A stretch of DNA of 64,000 nucleotides. Source: Citrobacter sp. Awk 4. GTDB lineage: Bacteria > Pseudomonadota > Gammaproteobacteria > Enterobacterales > Enterobacteriaceae. Positions 12,964-22,151 of the stretch are shown one piece after another. The stretch lies in assembly GCF_028069725.1 (NCBI RefSeq), contig NZ_JANEWG010000013.1, positions 1 to 64,000 of the forward strand, read 5' to 3'. The position numbers and the translations under genes are program-made. The notes under the pieces were generated by a model, which was not told the origin of the DNA, made no database searches, and saw only the letters and a list, made by a program, of their open reading frames with translations. The stretch's first letter is position 1; each line of letters opens with the position of its first letter.

Positions 12964-14322
12964 TTAAGCCAGATTGATTACAGAAGAACCGAAGCCTTCT
13001 GTGTCTGTGGTGTGTTGAAACCAGGCGAGCGTGTCGTGAAGTTGTACGACTTCCCCCACGACAATCAGAGTGGGCATAGGGGCGTCTTTCGCAAGGATTG
13101 CAAGGTTGTGTAATGTGCCGGTAGCGACATGCTGATCGACGCGCGTTCCGCGAGAAATCACCGCCACCGGCGTTGTCGCATCGCGACCGTGTTGAATGAG
13201 TTGTTCGCTGATTTCCGCCGCTTTCATCGTGCCCATATAGATGGCAAGCGTCTGTCGGCTCTGGGCCAGATGCGCCCAATCAAACGGGAGGCTGTCAGCC
13301 TTGTAGTGCCCCGTCACAAACGTCACGCTCTGGGCGTAATCGCGATGGGTGAGCGGAATACCGGCATATGCGGTGACGGCGGATGCCGCCGTGATCCCCG
13401 GCACCACCTGGAACGGCACACCCGCTTCGGCGGCCGCCTGAAGTTCTTCGCCACCGCGACCAAAGATGAACGGATCGCCCCCTTTGAGGCGAACAACGGT
13501 TTTGCCTGCTTTTGCTGCCGCAATCAGCATCTGATTAGTTTCGTGCTGCGGCACGGAGTGTTCACCCGCCCGTTTGCCCACGCAGATCTGTTCCGCATCG
13601 CGACGAATCAACTCTCGCACGCCGTCGCTCACCAGATGGTCATAGAACACCACGTCGGCATCCTGCAGCACCTGCAGGCCGCGCAGGGTCAGCAACCCGG
13701 CATCTCCCGGCCCGGCGCCTACCAGAATCAGTTCCCCGGCGCTACTGCCTGGGTTATCCAACTCATCTTCCAGAATCTGCTGTGCGGCAGACTCGTTACC
13801 GGCATGCATCAGGCTGGCAAAACGGCCACGGAAAACGCGCTCCCAGAAACGACGGCGTTCGGTCACGCTGGTCAGCCTCGTTTTCAGATGGTTACGCCAG
13901 TAGCTGGCTTTTTCCGCCATGCGCCCCAGGCTCGTCGGCAGCAACGCTTCGATTTTTTCCCGCAGTACGCGCGTCAGAACCGGCGCGGTCCCACCGGAGG
14001 AGATCGCCACCAACAACGGTGAACGATCGACAATCGACGGGAAGATAAACGAGCAGTGCGGCGGATCGTCCACCACGTTGACCAGGCGATGGCGAGCTTG
14101 TGCGGCCATCGAGATCCGTTGGTTGAGTTCACGGTCACGGGTGGCGGCGACGACCAGCACCACGCTGTCGATTTGCGATTCCACAAAATCCGCGTCGCTG
14201 ACTACCTGCACCTGCGCACCCGCACGCTGCAAGAATGCGACGTTGCGATCGGCAATCTCACCCGTACCGACAACCAGGACGGGTCTCTCTTTTATCGCAA
14301 CAAATAAGGGCAAATAGTTCAC
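12964..14322 (-). CDS. cysG2: Second siroheme synthase (CysG paralogue) in the cysDNC operon
   Basis: CysG is trifunctional: uroporphyrinogen III methyltransferase, precorrin-2 dehydrogenase and sirohydrochlorin ferrochelatase. The C-terminal methyltransferase looks complete ([56 protein letters not shown]). The N-terminal dehydrogenase/ferrochelatase half is divergent: about 19 residues are missing between the Rossmann glycines ([10 protein letters not shown]) and [10 protein letters not shown]. Its catalytic aspartate (NVVDDP) and the SSGGT serine are kept. The product has 452 residues (CysG of E. coli has 457), with an extra C-terminal tail. It leads the operon, and would supply siroheme to the sulfite reductase encoded 4 kb away. 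It is probably a paralogue of a nirBDC-linked cysG outside the window. Confidence 0.9.
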   Translation of the reverse strand: MNYLPLFVAIKERPVLVVGTGEIADRNVAFLQRAGAQVQVVSDADFVESQIDSVVLVVAATRDRELNQRISMAAQARHRLVNVVDDPPHCSFIFPSIVDRSPLLVAISSGGTAPVLTRVLREKIEALLPTSLGRMAEKASYWRNHLKTRLTSVTERRRFWERVFRGRFASLMHAGNESAAQQILEDELDNPGSSAGELILVGAGPGDAGLLTLRGLQVLQDADVVFYDHLVSDGVRELIRRDAEQICVGKRAGEHSVPQHETNQMLIAAAKAGKTVVRLKGGDPFIFGRGGEELQAAAEAGVPFQVVPGITAASAVTAYAGIPLTHRDYAQSVTFVTGHYKADSLPFDWAHLAQSRQTLAIYMGTMKAAEISEQLIQHGRDATTPVAVISRGTRVDQHVATGTLHNLAILAKDAPMPTLIVVGEVVQLHDTLAWFQHTTDTEGFGSSVINLA

Positions 14323-14560
14323 AAGTTACAACTCGCTAGCAATCAGGAATAGAGTGACTATAGGGAGCGCGGGGGAACGAATGAAATTACGAATTGGAAT
14401 GAGTAGTTCCTCAAAAGAATAACGATTTGAGAAAGCAAATATCAAAAAGTGCTTAACCCGCAGAAATTCGGGCATTTCGGAGCAAATGAAATTGTTTTAC
14501 CCCTGTCACGGTTTCATACTAGGTGGGTAAAAATTTCTGCTTTGCATTTAAGGACTCACT

Positions 14561-15604
14561 ATGTTTTCCGCATTGCGCCACCGTACCGCTGCCCTGGCGC
14601 TCGGCGTATGCTTTATCCTTCCCGCACACGCGACGTCGCCGAACACTGGCACTATTGCAAATACCCAGGCTCGACATATTGCGACCTTTTTTCCAGGACG
14701 AATGACCGGTTCACCCGCGGAAATGCTGTCGGCCGATTATCTTCGTCAGCAATTTGAACAGATGGGATATCGCAGTAATATTCGGACGTTTAACAGTCGT
14801 TATATTTATACCGCCAGGGATAATCGCAAAAACTGGCATAACATTACGGGAAGCACGGTTATTGCCGCGCATGAAGGTAAAGTGCCACAGCAGATTATTA
14901 TTATGGCGCACCTGGATACCTACGCGCCGCAAAGCGATACGGACTCTGATGCCAATCTTGGCGGACTGACGTTACAAGGCATTGACGATAACGCCGCAGG
15001 TTTGGGCGTTATGCTGGAACTGGCGGAAAGACTGAAAGATGTTCCTACCGAATACAGTATCCGCTTTATCGCCACCAGCGGCGAAGAAGAGGGAAAACTG
15101 GGTGCCGAAAACCTGCTTAAGCGGATGAGCGCCACCGAGAAGAAAAATACGCTGCTGGTGATCAATCTCGATAATCTGATCGTCGGCGACAAGCTCTACT
15201 TTAATAGCGGGCAAAAAACCCCGGAAGCGGTGCGTAAACTGACGCGCGATCGCGCCCTGACCATCGCCCGCCATTACGGTATTGCCGCCAGTTCCAACCC
15301 CGGTTTTAACAAAAACTATCCAAAAGGAACGGGATGCTGCAACGATGCAGAGGTTTTCGATAAAGCGGGGATTGCCGTGCTCTCTGTTGAAGCCACTAAC
15401 TGGAATCTGGGTAAAAAAGACGGTTATCAGCAACGCGCAAAAACCGCTTCCTTCCCTGCCGGAACCAGCTGGCACAATGTGCGACTGGATAACCAGCAGC
15501 ATATCGACAAGGCGCTGCCTGGACGCATTGAGCATCGTAGCCGCGACGTGGTTCGCATCATGCTGCCGCTGGTGAAAGAGCTGGCAAAAGCCGAGAAAAT
15601 ATAG
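14561..15604 (+). CDS. iap: Alkaline phosphatase isozyme conversion aminopeptidase
   Basis: Iap is a periplasmic M28-family zinc aminopeptidase that trims the N-terminal arginine of alkaline phosphatase. A signal peptide precedes HATSPNTG. The metal-binding residues are in MAHLDTYAP, DDNAAGLG and TSGEEEGKLGAENL. The 347 residues closely match E. coli Iap (345). It is divergent from the cys operon. In E. coli the first CRISPR array follows iap; here the next gene is a predicted immunity protein. Confidence 0.96.
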   Translation: MFSALRHRTAALALGVCFILPAHATSPNTGTIANTQARHIATFFPGRMTGSPAEMLSADYLRQQFEQMGYRSNIRTFNSRYIYTARDNRKNWHNITGSTVIAAHEGKVPQQIIIMAHLDTYAPQSDTDSDANLGGLTLQGIDDNAAGLGVMLELAERLKDVPTEYSIRFIATSGEEEGKLGAENLLKRMSATEKKNTLLVINLDNLIVGDKLYFNSGQKTPEAVRKLTRDRALTIARHYGIAASSNPGFNKNYPKGTGCCNDAEVFDKAGIAVLSVEATNWNLGKKDGYQQRAKTASFPAGTSWHNVRLDNQQHIDKALPGRIEHRSRDVVRIMLPLVKELAKAEKI

Positions 15605-15740
15605 CGGTTATTCGTGTGACCTGACCGTTTCGCCTTTTATTATCGGTGTTCTCTTCTTATGTGGGGAACACCGGGGAGTCAGATGTACTCACGAGTTGCA
15701 CTGCATCAGTGCCCTGCCCTCTCGTCTGTTACCCTAACAG

Positions 15741-16169
15741 TCAGTAAAAATCTCGGGCTGCGACGGATTGCACTTTCCAGATGCCGTCTTCTTTGACCAT
15801 GCAGTCAATAACGGTGTGTTCTTTCTTCTTGCCAAACGCGATATAGACGTTCATGCAAACCGGATCGGTATCGCCAGCAACGACTGCAACAAAGTCGGCC
15901 CAGTCCTCGCCGATGTAGTTCGACTTTGTAAACATGTCTGCATCATAAAATTTTTCGTCAGCAAATTTTGGATCTTGTGCGTGGCGTAACTTTTTCAGTG
16001 TCTCAGCAGTGACGTATTCATCAATTTCATGGCCATCAGTTATGGGATAGCGATCCGCGTTAATCTGATTTATGTACCATTTATTGAACTCAACCGCCCG
16101 GAACTCAGGCTCGCTTGTGCCCGCCATAACGGTTACGGAAAAAAATAGTAATACAAAAAGAGACCTCAT
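15741..16169 (-). CDS. Predicted periplasmic immunity protein, DUF3828-like
   Basis: This 142-residue protein starts MRSLFVLLFFSVTVMAG, a clear Sec signal peptide, so it should act in the periplasm. The mature part (EFRAVEFNKWYINQ, YFDADMFTKS-like stretch, GEDWADFVAVVAGDTDPVCMNV, and a C-terminal GIWKVQSV) looks like the DUF3828 fold, seen in immunity and lipoprotein families; this assignment is from memory and only moderately sure. It starts one base after the stop codon of the upstream amidase gene, so the two are translated together. A periplasmic partner beside a predicted peptidoglycan amidase is the standard layout of an effector/immunity pair. A longer open frame to 16322 overlaps the amidase gene and is not used. 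Confidence 0.6.
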   Translation of the reverse strand: MRSLFVLLFFSVTVMAGTSEPEFRAVEFNKWYINQINADRYPITDGHEIDEYVTAETLKKLRHAQDPKFADEKFYDADMFTKSNYIGEDWADFVAVVAGDTDPVCMNVYIAFGKKKEHTVIDCMVKEDGIWKVQSVAARDFY

Positions 16170-16170
16170 A

Positions 16171-16533
16171 TTAGTTATGCCTGTAATAAACGACTCTCGG
16201 TTGTATTGTCCTGTAGCGCGGACCGGGGTACATGCCATGTTGAATAAAATCCGAATACCAGTTTCCTGCACCATCATAGATACAGGCATGGCCGTATTGA
16301 CCGGTGCCAGGAAGCGCATCAATCACTGCTATATCCCCCTCAATTAGAGGGCCATGAACCAAGGTGAACCCGGCTCTTTCAAGCGATCTTCCAAGGTCTT
16401 TTGCGTTTGCGCCTTCGACTCTTACGCCCCCGGCACGGATGGCTGCTGCGACTGCGCGAGCGCAATAGTGTGTGGTTTGCATGCGTGCGTGGAGACGGGC
16501 GTAAGAAACAGCCTCATGGGGTTTCCATGACAT
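16171..16533 (-). CDS. Predicted papain-like peptidoglycan amidase (orphan effector)
   Basis: A 120-residue protein without signal peptide. A cysteine at the start of a helix (THYCARAVAAAIRAGG, Cys24), a later GHACIYDG with His82, and an acidic residue in WYSDF (Asp95) form a plausible Cys-His-Asp triad. GDIAVIDALPG before the histidine is typical of CHAP/NlpC-P60-type amidases, including type VI secretion effectors of the Tae kind. The ribosome site is AAGGA, 8 bases upstream. The downstream gene encodes a secreted partner, as expected for an immunity protein. No secretion genes are in the window, so delivery is unknown. It could instead be a prophage endolysin remnant, but the paired gene argues against that. 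Confidence 0.6.
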   Translation of the reverse strand: MSWKPHEAVSYARLHARMQTTHYCARAVAAAIRAGGVRVEGANAKDLGRSLERAGFTLVHGPLIEGDIAVIDALPGTGQYGHACIYDGAGNWYSDFIQHGMYPGPRYRTIQPRVVYYRHN

Positions 16534-16928
16534 GTTTTATGTCCTTATCAATTGACCGAATAATAAAGAATATTTTGCACCTGTTTTTGATGAATTTTTG
16601 TAATTGATAATGCAGCAATATTAACTACTATCCACGATAACCATATAAAGAAAATTAGATATTTACAGGTTAAATGTCTGCCAATTGAGCTGACTTTTTT
16701 ACGAACTGAGGGAATGATGGAAAAGGCAAAAAAAACAGCAATTTTAGGGTTTTCTTCAGCAGTAAGGGGAGAAGATCGGATTGATCCTGATCGCTATCGT
16801 TGCAGCTGTCAGCTGCGCTATCTACCCAGAAACACAATACAGGGTGATATCAACCTGCGCCTATTTGCCGCTAAAGTACACGGAACAATTTTTGCCAATA
16901 AAATCGTGGGTATACCAGTTAACTCCGA

Positions 16929-16957
16929 TGGTTTATCCCTGCTCACGCGGGAAACAT
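16929..16957 (+). CRISPR. Solitary relic of a type I-E CRISPR repeat
   Basis: These 29 bases match the Escherichia/Salmonella type I-E repeat (CGGTTTATCCCCGCTGG followed by CGCGGGGAACAC) at 23 positions. The mismatches are at repeat positions 1, 12, 16, 17, 24 and 29. It lies between iap and cysH, exactly where those genera carry CRISPR-Cas, and in what I recall as the same orientation. No second repeat occurs at the expected 61-base spacing on either side, so this is a single remnant and not an array. Confidence 0.65.
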
Positions 16958-16963
16958 AAAGGA

Positions 16964-17028
16964 AATCCCCACACGCCCTGCCAAATTGACCAGACAAGGT
17001 TCTGTTTTTTGCCAGACATGTGGGGATT
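16964..17028. terminator. Long inverted repeat, possible cysH terminator
   Basis: A perfect 10-bp inverted repeat (AATCCCCACA at 16964 and TGTGGGGATT at 17019) encloses 45 bases, 13 bases after the cysH stop codon. The loop is long for an intrinsic terminator. It may end cysJIH transcription or be a relic of a lost element. Confidence 0.35.
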
Positions 17029-17041
17029 AGCGGATGGTGGA

Positions 17042-17776
17042 TTACCCTTCGTGCAGTCCGCACTCGCGTTTAAGTCCGAAGAAACGGGTTTCCTCTTCGG
17101 CCATTCCGGGTTCCCATTTGCGGGTTGTATGAGTATCGCCGACCGACAGATATCCCTGATCCCACAACGGATGATAGTTCAGGCCATGTTTTTGCAGGTA
17201 CTGATAAACCGTACGGTTGTCCCAGTCGATAATCGGCAGCACTTTAAAAACCCCTCTCTGGATCGCGAGCACCGGCAAATGTGCGCGACTGCCCGACTGC
17301 TCGCGACGCAGACCGGCAAACCAGGTTTGCGCGTTAAGTTCTTTTAACGCCCGACTCATCGGTTCCACCTTGTTGATTTCATTGTATTTTTCAATGCCTT
17401 CAACGCCCTGCTCCCACAATTTACCGTAGCGTGCTTCCTGCCACGCGGCGCTTTCCGTTGCACGATAGACCTTCAGGTTCAGCCTGAGCTTGTCAGCTAA
17501 CTCATCGATAAACTGGTAGGTTTCCGGGAACAGATAGCCGGTATCGGTGAGGATCACCGGGATATCCGGGCGGATCTGATTGACCAGATGCAGGCTGACA
17601 GCCGCCTGGATGCCAAAGCTGGAAGAGAGCACGTATTCGCCGGGCAGATTTTCCAGCGCCCAGGCCACGCGCCCTTCAGCGTCGAGCTTTTCCAGCTGGC
17701 TGTTGATTTGCGCCAGCGCCATCACCCGCTCAACTTTCGGCAGTTCGTTAAGCATGTTTAGATCAGGTTTAGACAT
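17042..17776 (-). CDS. cysH: Phosphoadenylylsulfate (PAPS) reductase
   Basis: CysH reduces PAPS to sulfite with thioredoxin or glutaredoxin. The PAPS-binding region is [16 protein letters not shown], with [10 protein letters not shown] after it; the catalytic cysteine is in the C-terminal [10 protein letters not shown] chose the start at MSKPDLNML, giving 244 residues as in E. coli. It is the last gene of cysJ-cysI-cysH, separated from cysI by a REP cluster. Confidence 0.98.
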   Translation of the reverse strand: MSKPDLNMLNELPKVERVMALAQINSQLEKLDAEGRVAWALENLPGEYVLSSSFGIQAAVSLHLVNQIRPDIPVILTDTGYLFPETYQFIDELADKLRLNLKVYRATESAAWQEARYGKLWEQGVEGIEKYNEINKVEPMSRALKELNAQTWFAGLRREQSGSRAHLPVLAIQRGVFKVLPIIDWDNRTVYQYLQKHGLNYHPLWDQGYLSVGDTHTTRKWEPGMAEEETRFFGLKRECGLHEG

Positions 17777-17797
17777 CGTTACCTCACTGTTCGCCAT

Positions 17798-17866
17798 GCC
17801 TGATGGCGCTACGCTTATCAGGCCTACACAATCCGTAGGCCCGGTAAGCGCAGCGCCACCGGGCAA
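17798..17866. repeat. BIME (two REP units) between cysI and cysH
   Basis: Two inverted REP cores, one starting GCCTGATGGCGCTACGC and the other CCCGGTAAGCGCAGCGCC, lie head to head in the 99-base cysI-cysH gap. Such elements can stabilise the upstream part of a transcript, here cysJI, against 3' decay. Confidence 0.85.
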
Positions 17867-17875
17867 CAAACCGCA

Positions 17876-19588
17876 CTATTCCCAGAAATCTCTCGCCGGA
17901 TCGAGCACCGGACGAATGATGCCGGCACGTACGGTAAAATCACCGAAGCCTTCACCCGCTTCACGCTCTTTCACCCAGCGCCCAATCAGTTCATCAAGAG
18001 AGGCCAGAATCTCCGGCTCGGTGATATTCTCTTTGAACATCCGCGGGATGCGCGTTCCGATGCGATTACCGCCCAGGTGCAGGTTGTAACGCCCCGGCGC
18101 TTTCCCGACCAGGCCGACTTCTGCCAGCATGGCGCGACCGCAACCGTTCGGACACCCCGTCACACGCATCACAATATGTTCGTCGCTGACGCCGTGCTTC
18201 GCCATCAGCGTGTCGATATTATCGATAAACGTCGGCAGGAAACGTTCTGCTTCCGCCATCGCCAGTGGACAGGTCGGGAACGACACGCAGGCCATTGAGT
18301 TTTCGCGCTGCGGCGTGACTGAGTCCATCAGACCGCTGTCGCGCGCCAGTTTTTCGATCTTCGCTTTCTGGCTCTCAGGCACCCCGGCGATGATCAGATT
18401 CTGGTTGGCGGTGATACGAAACTCGCCTTTGTGGATCTTAGAAATCTCCAGCAGACCCGTTTTCAACGGACGCCCCGGATAATCCAGAATACGGCCGTTC
18501 TCAATAAACAGCGTCAGATGCCATTTATTGTCGATGCCTTTCACCCAACCGATACGATCGCCTCGTCCGGTAAACTCATACGGGCGGATCGGCGCGAATT
18601 TAATGCCTGCGCGGCGTTCCACTTCCGCTTTGAACGTCTCAACGCCTACACGTTCCAGCGTGTATTTGGTTTTCGCGTTTTTACGGTCGGTACGGTTGCC
18701 CCAGTCGCGCTGGGTCGTGACCACCGCTTCCGCCACCGCCAGCGTATGCTCCAGTGGAATATAGCCAAACTCGCTCGCCGTACGGGCGTAAGTTTTTTTG
18801 TTGCCGTGTTCGATGGAAAGCCCACCGCCGACCAGCAGGTTAAAGCCCACCAGCTTGCCGTTTTCGGCAATCGCCACGAAATTCATGTCGTTGGCGTGCA
18901 GATCGATATCGTTCTGCGGCGGGATCACAACCGTAGTTTTGAACTTACGCGGCAGATAGGTCTGACCGAGGATCGGTTCTTCATCGGTGGTCGCAACCTT
19001 CTCCTGATCAAGCCAGATCTCCGCGTAGGCGCGGGTGCGCGGCAGCAGATGCTCAGAGATCTTTTTCGCCCATTCGTAGGCTTCGGCGTGCAGTTCGGAC
19101 TCATACGGGTTCGACGTGCAAAGCACATTACGGTTCATGTCGTTGGCGGTTGCCAGCGCGTCCAGCCCCACCGAGTGCAGCATTTGATGCACTGGCTTCA
19201 CGTTCTTCTTCAAGATGCCGTGGAACTGGAAGGTCTGACGGTTGGTCAGACGGATGCTGCCGTAGATCGTATTGTCATGAGCGAATTTATCAATGGCCTG
19301 CCACTGTTTGGTGGTGATTACCCCACCCGGCAGACGGCAGCGCAGCAGCATCGCATGACGCGGCTCCAGCTTCTGTTCGGCACGCTCGGCGCGGATATCG
19401 CGGTCATCCTGCTGATACATGCCATGGAAGCGGATCAGCAGGAAGTTATCACCAGTGAAACCGCCGGTAAGCTCGTCTTTCAAATCCTCGGCAATGGTGC
19501 CGCGCAGATAGTTGCTTTGAAGCTTCATGCGCTCGGCATCAGTCAGTTTGCCTTCGACCACTAAAGGTCCTGGGTGTTTTTCGCTCAT
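17876..19588 (-). CDS. cysI: Sulfite reductase hemoprotein beta subunit
   Basis: CysI holds the siroheme-4Fe-4S centre that reduces sulfite to sulfide by six electrons. The cluster ligands are in [12 protein letters not shown] and [11 protein letters not shown] (C-x5-C and C-x3-C, about residues 434-483). It has 570 residues, as in E. coli. Its start codon overlaps the cysJ stop by one base. It depends on siroheme, which a CysG encoded at 12964 may supply. Confidence 0.98.
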   Translation of the reverse strand: MSEKHPGPLVVEGKLTDAERMKLQSNYLRGTIAEDLKDELTGGFTGDNFLLIRFHGMYQQDDRDIRAERAEQKLEPRHAMLLRCRLPGGVITTKQWQAIDKFAHDNTIYGSIRLTNRQTFQFHGILKKNVKPVHQMLHSVGLDALATANDMNRNVLCTSNPYESELHAEAYEWAKKISEHLLPRTRAYAEIWLDQEKVATTDEEPILGQTYLPRKFKTTVVIPPQNDIDLHANDMNFVAIAENGKLVGFNLLVGGGLSIEHGNKKTYARTASEFGYIPLEHTLAVAEAVVTTQRDWGNRTDRKNAKTKYTLERVGVETFKAEVERRAGIKFAPIRPYEFTGRGDRIGWVKGIDNKWHLTLFIENGRILDYPGRPLKTGLLEISKIHKGEFRITANQNLIIAGVPESQKAKIEKLARDSGLMDSVTPQRENSMACVSFPTCPLAMAEAERFLPTFIDNIDTLMAKHGVSDEHIVMRVTGCPNGCGRAMLAEVGLVGKAPGRYNLHLGGNRIGTRIPRMFKENITEPEILASLDELIGRWVKEREAGEGFGDFTVRAGIIRPVLDPARDFWE

Positions 19589-21387
19589 TAGTAGACATCT
19601 CGCTGATAACGGCGCTCTACGCGCAGCTCACTTAAAAATTCATCCGCTGCTTCGGCGTCCATACCACCGAATTCAGCAATCACATCCAGCAGAGCCTGTT
19701 CAACGTCTTTCGCCATGCGATTAGCGTCGCCGCAGACATAAAGGTGGGCACCGTCATTGATCCAGCGCCACAGCTCTGCGCCCTGTTCGCGCAGTTTGTC
19801 TTGTACGTATATTTTTTGTTTTTGGTCGCGGGACCAGGCCAGATCGATGCGACTCAGCACACCCTCTTTGACGTAACGCTGCCACTCCACCTGGTAGAGG
19901 AAATCTTCCGTAAAGTGCGGATTACCAAAGAACAGCCAGTTTTTGCCCGGCGCTTCATCCGCCGCACGCTGCTGCATAAAGGCACGGAACGGCGCGATAC
20001 CGGTGCCCGGACCAATCATGATTATCGGCGTTTCCGGGTTGGCAGGCAGACGGAAGTTGTCGTTGTGTTCGATGAACACGCGCACTTCACCCTCTTCTTC
20101 GACGCGATCGGCGAGGAAGCTTGACGCCCCACCCGCGCGGGCACGCCCCTCGATGTCATAACGCACCGCACCGACCGTGATATGGACTTCGCTCTCCACC
20201 TCCGCCTGCGACGACGCGATGGAATAGAGGCGCGGCGTCAACGGACGCAGCAGGCCGATTAACACCCCGGCATCCAGTTGCGCTGGCGCGAAACGCACCA
20301 TGTCCACAATCGGAGTCGTCGCGGCGTAATGCTGTAATTTGGCTTTATCACCCACCAGCGGCAGCAACGATTCGCTGCGCGTTAACGTGGCATAGTTTTC
20401 AACGATATTGGCGGTGTTGACCGTCAGTTCAAAATGCCACGCCAGTGCGTCTGAAAGCGGCAGAATTTTGCCTTCGACGGTGACGGGTTCATCCCCTTTC
20501 AGCCACAGCAGCTCAACAATCTCTTTGACCAGTTCAGGATCGTTTTGATACCAGACGCCCAGCGCATCGCCAGGCTGATAACGCAGGCCGGAATCGCCTA
20601 AATCGATTTCGATATGACGCACGTCTTTTTCGGAATCGCGGCCAGTAATTTTCTGATTAACGGAAAGGCTCGCGGAAAGTGGCGCTTCTTTGGTGTACGG
20701 GCTGGTATGAATGTCATTGACCGCCCCCGTCGCGACCGACACTGAAGGTGCGGCAACAGGCGCCCGCGCTTTCAGCACCTCGACCACCCGTGCGCGCCAC
20801 TCGCTTGCGGCTGGCTGGTATTCCACATCGGCATCAACGCGGTCGAGCAGACGTTCGCCGCCGAGCTCCGCCAGTTTACTGTCAAAATCTTTCCCGGACT
20901 GGCAGAAAAACTCATAGGAGGTATCGCCGAGGCCAAATACGGCGAAAGCGGTGCCGTCGAGTTTTGGCGCTTTTTTCGAGAACAGGAATTTATGCAGTGC
21001 GACAGCTTCTTCTGCTGGCTCCCCTTCCCCCTGCGTCGACGCAACAACGATCAGCAGTTTTTCATTGGCGATCTGTTTGAATTTGTAGTCGCCCGCGTTG
21101 ACCAACGTGACACGGAGTTTTGCCGCCAGCAGATCGTCGCGCAGAGCTTCGGCCACGCGGCGCGCATTGCCCGTCTGCGAGGCACAAATCAGCGTGATGC
21201 CCGGCATTTCAGCCGCAGGTGCGGGTGCCGTCGCCGTTGAACCGGGTTGCTGATTCAGCATGCCCCAGAAATAGCCGGAAACCCACGCAAGTTGCGTAGG
21301 CGTGAGATCGGTCGCGGCCGCCTGAAGGCGGGCCAGTTGCTCCGGGTTCAGCGGAAGCAAAGCGGAAGGTGGGGCCTGTGTCGTCAT
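19588..21387 (-). CDS. cysJ: Sulfite reductase flavoprotein alpha subunit
   Basis: CysJ passes electrons from NADPH through FAD and FMN to CysI. The N-terminal flavodoxin domain begins at [19 protein letters not shown] (about residues 65-205), the FAD-binding motif is RLYSIASSQ, and the NADPH-binding motif is [16 protein letters not shown]; the protein ends in the conserved RRYQRDVY. The length is the E. coli 599 residues. It is the first gene of the operon, so CysB should act just upstream. Confidence 0.98.
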   Translation of the reverse strand: MTTQAPPSALLPLNPEQLARLQAAATDLTPTQLAWVSGYFWGMLNQQPGSTATAPAPAAEMPGITLICASQTGNARRVAEALRDDLLAAKLRVTLVNAGDYKFKQIANEKLLIVVASTQGEGEPAEEAVALHKFLFSKKAPKLDGTAFAVFGLGDTSYEFFCQSGKDFDSKLAELGGERLLDRVDADVEYQPAASEWRARVVEVLKARAPVAAPSVSVATGAVNDIHTSPYTKEAPLSASLSVNQKITGRDSEKDVRHIEIDLGDSGLRYQPGDALGVWYQNDPELVKEIVELLWLKGDEPVTVEGKILPLSDALAWHFELTVNTANIVENYATLTRSESLLPLVGDKAKLQHYAATTPIVDMVRFAPAQLDAGVLIGLLRPLTPRLYSIASSQAEVESEVHITVGAVRYDIEGRARAGGASSFLADRVEEEGEVRVFIEHNDNFRLPANPETPIIMIGPGTGIAPFRAFMQQRAADEAPGKNWLFFGNPHFTEDFLYQVEWQRYVKEGVLSRIDLAWSRDQKQKIYVQDKLREQGAELWRWINDGAHLYVCGDANRMAKDVEQALLDVIAEFGGMDAEAADEFLSELRVERRYQRDVY

Positions 21388-21692
21388 GCGTCGTTATGTT
21401 CCAGTAAGCGATGCGGATTTAAGCAATAAAACCCAAACTGATGATAAGGTTAACGGCGGGGATAGTAACAATTAAAGAAGGGATGGAAATAACAAATAAC
21501 CAAATGGACTAACCTGTTTTAACTATACTTATTAACAGCAAAACCGATTATCTAATCACATGAAATTAAACATAATAAAAAAGTTAAGCGGGATAAATAA
21601 CCTAATCAGTGGCTGAGCGCCGTTTTAGTTAATGATAAAAAATGTACTTTCCGGTACCCTACGGCGGTTTTTCGTATCATTGAGAGCTAATC
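21388..21692. promoter_or_regulatory. Divergent cysJ-queD promoter region
   Basis: A 305-base AT-rich gap between two divergent genes. By analogy with E. coli and Salmonella, CysB with N-acetylserine should bind on the cysJ side to activate the operon. CysB sites are too degenerate for me to place one by eye. No coding sequence was recognised. Confidence 0.5.
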
Positions 21693-22055
21693 ATGACCAC
21701 CACCCTGTTTAAAGATTTCACCTTCGAAGCCGCCCACCGCCTGCCGCATGTACCTGCCGGGCATAAATGTGGCCGTCTGCACGGTCATTCGTTCATGGTG
21801 CGCCTCGAAATTACCGGTGAAGTCGATCCACATACAGGTTGGATCATCGATTTCGCCGAACTCAAAGCGGCGTTCAAACCGACATATGATCGTCTGGATC
21901 ACTACTACCTGAACGATATTCCAGGTCTGGAGAATCCGACCAGCGAGGTGCTGGCGCACTGGATTTGGGACCAGGTTAAACCTGTCGTCCCTCTGCTAAG
22001 CGCGGTGATGGTGAAAGAAACCTGCACGGCAGGCTGCATTTATCGCGGCGAGTGA
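21693..22055 (+). CDS. queD: 6-carboxytetrahydropterin synthase QueD
   Basis: QueD converts dihydroneopterin triphosphate to 6-carboxytetrahydropterin in the pathway to preQ0 and queuosine. Zinc ligands are the histidines in [22 protein letters not shown], which also has the catalytic cysteine. The length is 120 residues, as expected. The next pathway enzyme, QueE, is encoded on the opposite strand just downstream; QueF is at 41088. Confidence 0.97.
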   Translation: MTTTLFKDFTFEAAHRLPHVPAGHKCGRLHGHSFMVRLEITGEVDPHTGWIIDFAELKAAFKPTYDRLDHYYLNDIPGLENPTSEVLAHWIWDQVKPVVPLLSAVMVKETCTAGCIYRGE

Positions 22056-22067
22056 TTTTCGCTTTTT

Positions 22068-22144
22068 GCCGGGTGGCGGCTTCGCCTTACCCGGCCTACA
22101 AACTCGTCGCCCTTGTAGGCCGGATAAGCGCAGCGCCATCCGGC
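22068..22144. repeat. BIME in the queD-queE convergent gap
   Basis: Two REP cores in opposite orientation (GCCGGGTGGCGGCTTCGCC and GCCGGATAAGCGCAGCGCC) separated by about 20 bases. They fill the gap between the two stop codons and may act as a transcript end. Confidence 0.85.
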
Positions 22145-22151
22145 TTTTAAG

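Larger units (their letters stand above)
16534..17041. other. Gap between amidase gene and cysH, at the former CRISPR-Cas site
   Basis: About 500 bases without a gene I can support. It holds one degenerate type I-E CRISPR repeat (16929-16957), a long inverted repeat (16964-17028) and two short overlapping open frames. One (TTG at 16781, preceded by GGGGAG) would begin with a hydrophobic stretch, LILIAIVAAVSCAIYPE, but then runs on antisense into cysH; I cannot identify it. No cas gene fragment was recognised. Confidence 0.5.

Noticed and set aside
12166-13113. Long open frame antisense to cysD and cysG
   Set aside because: It is the opposite strand of well-conserved genes, with protein rich in His/Arg/Phe as expected from such shadows.
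16170-16322. Longer start for the immunity-like gene at 16322
   Set aside because: It would overlap the amidase gene and put 51 residues before a clear signal peptide. The ATG at 16169 is right after the amidase stop.
15741-16533. A type VI secretion cluster around the amidase pair
   Set aside because: No vgrG, hcp, PAAR or structural genes are present within the window; neighbours are iap and cysH.
14449-17041. A CRISPR array or cas genes next to iap
   Set aside because: I looked for repeats at 61-base spacing and cas-like proteins on both strands. Only one degenerate repeat was found.
16781-17347. 188-codon open frame with a hydrophobic start (LILIAIVAAVSCAIYPE)
   Set aside because: Most of it is antisense to cysH, no family is recognised, and the relic CRISPR repeat lies inside it. 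A short peptide at its start cannot be excluded, but nothing supports it beyond a GGGGAG upstream.
18431-19564. 377-codon open frame antisense to cysI
   Set aside because: Complement of a conserved gene in a GC-rich frame; no recognisable domain and no ribosome site.
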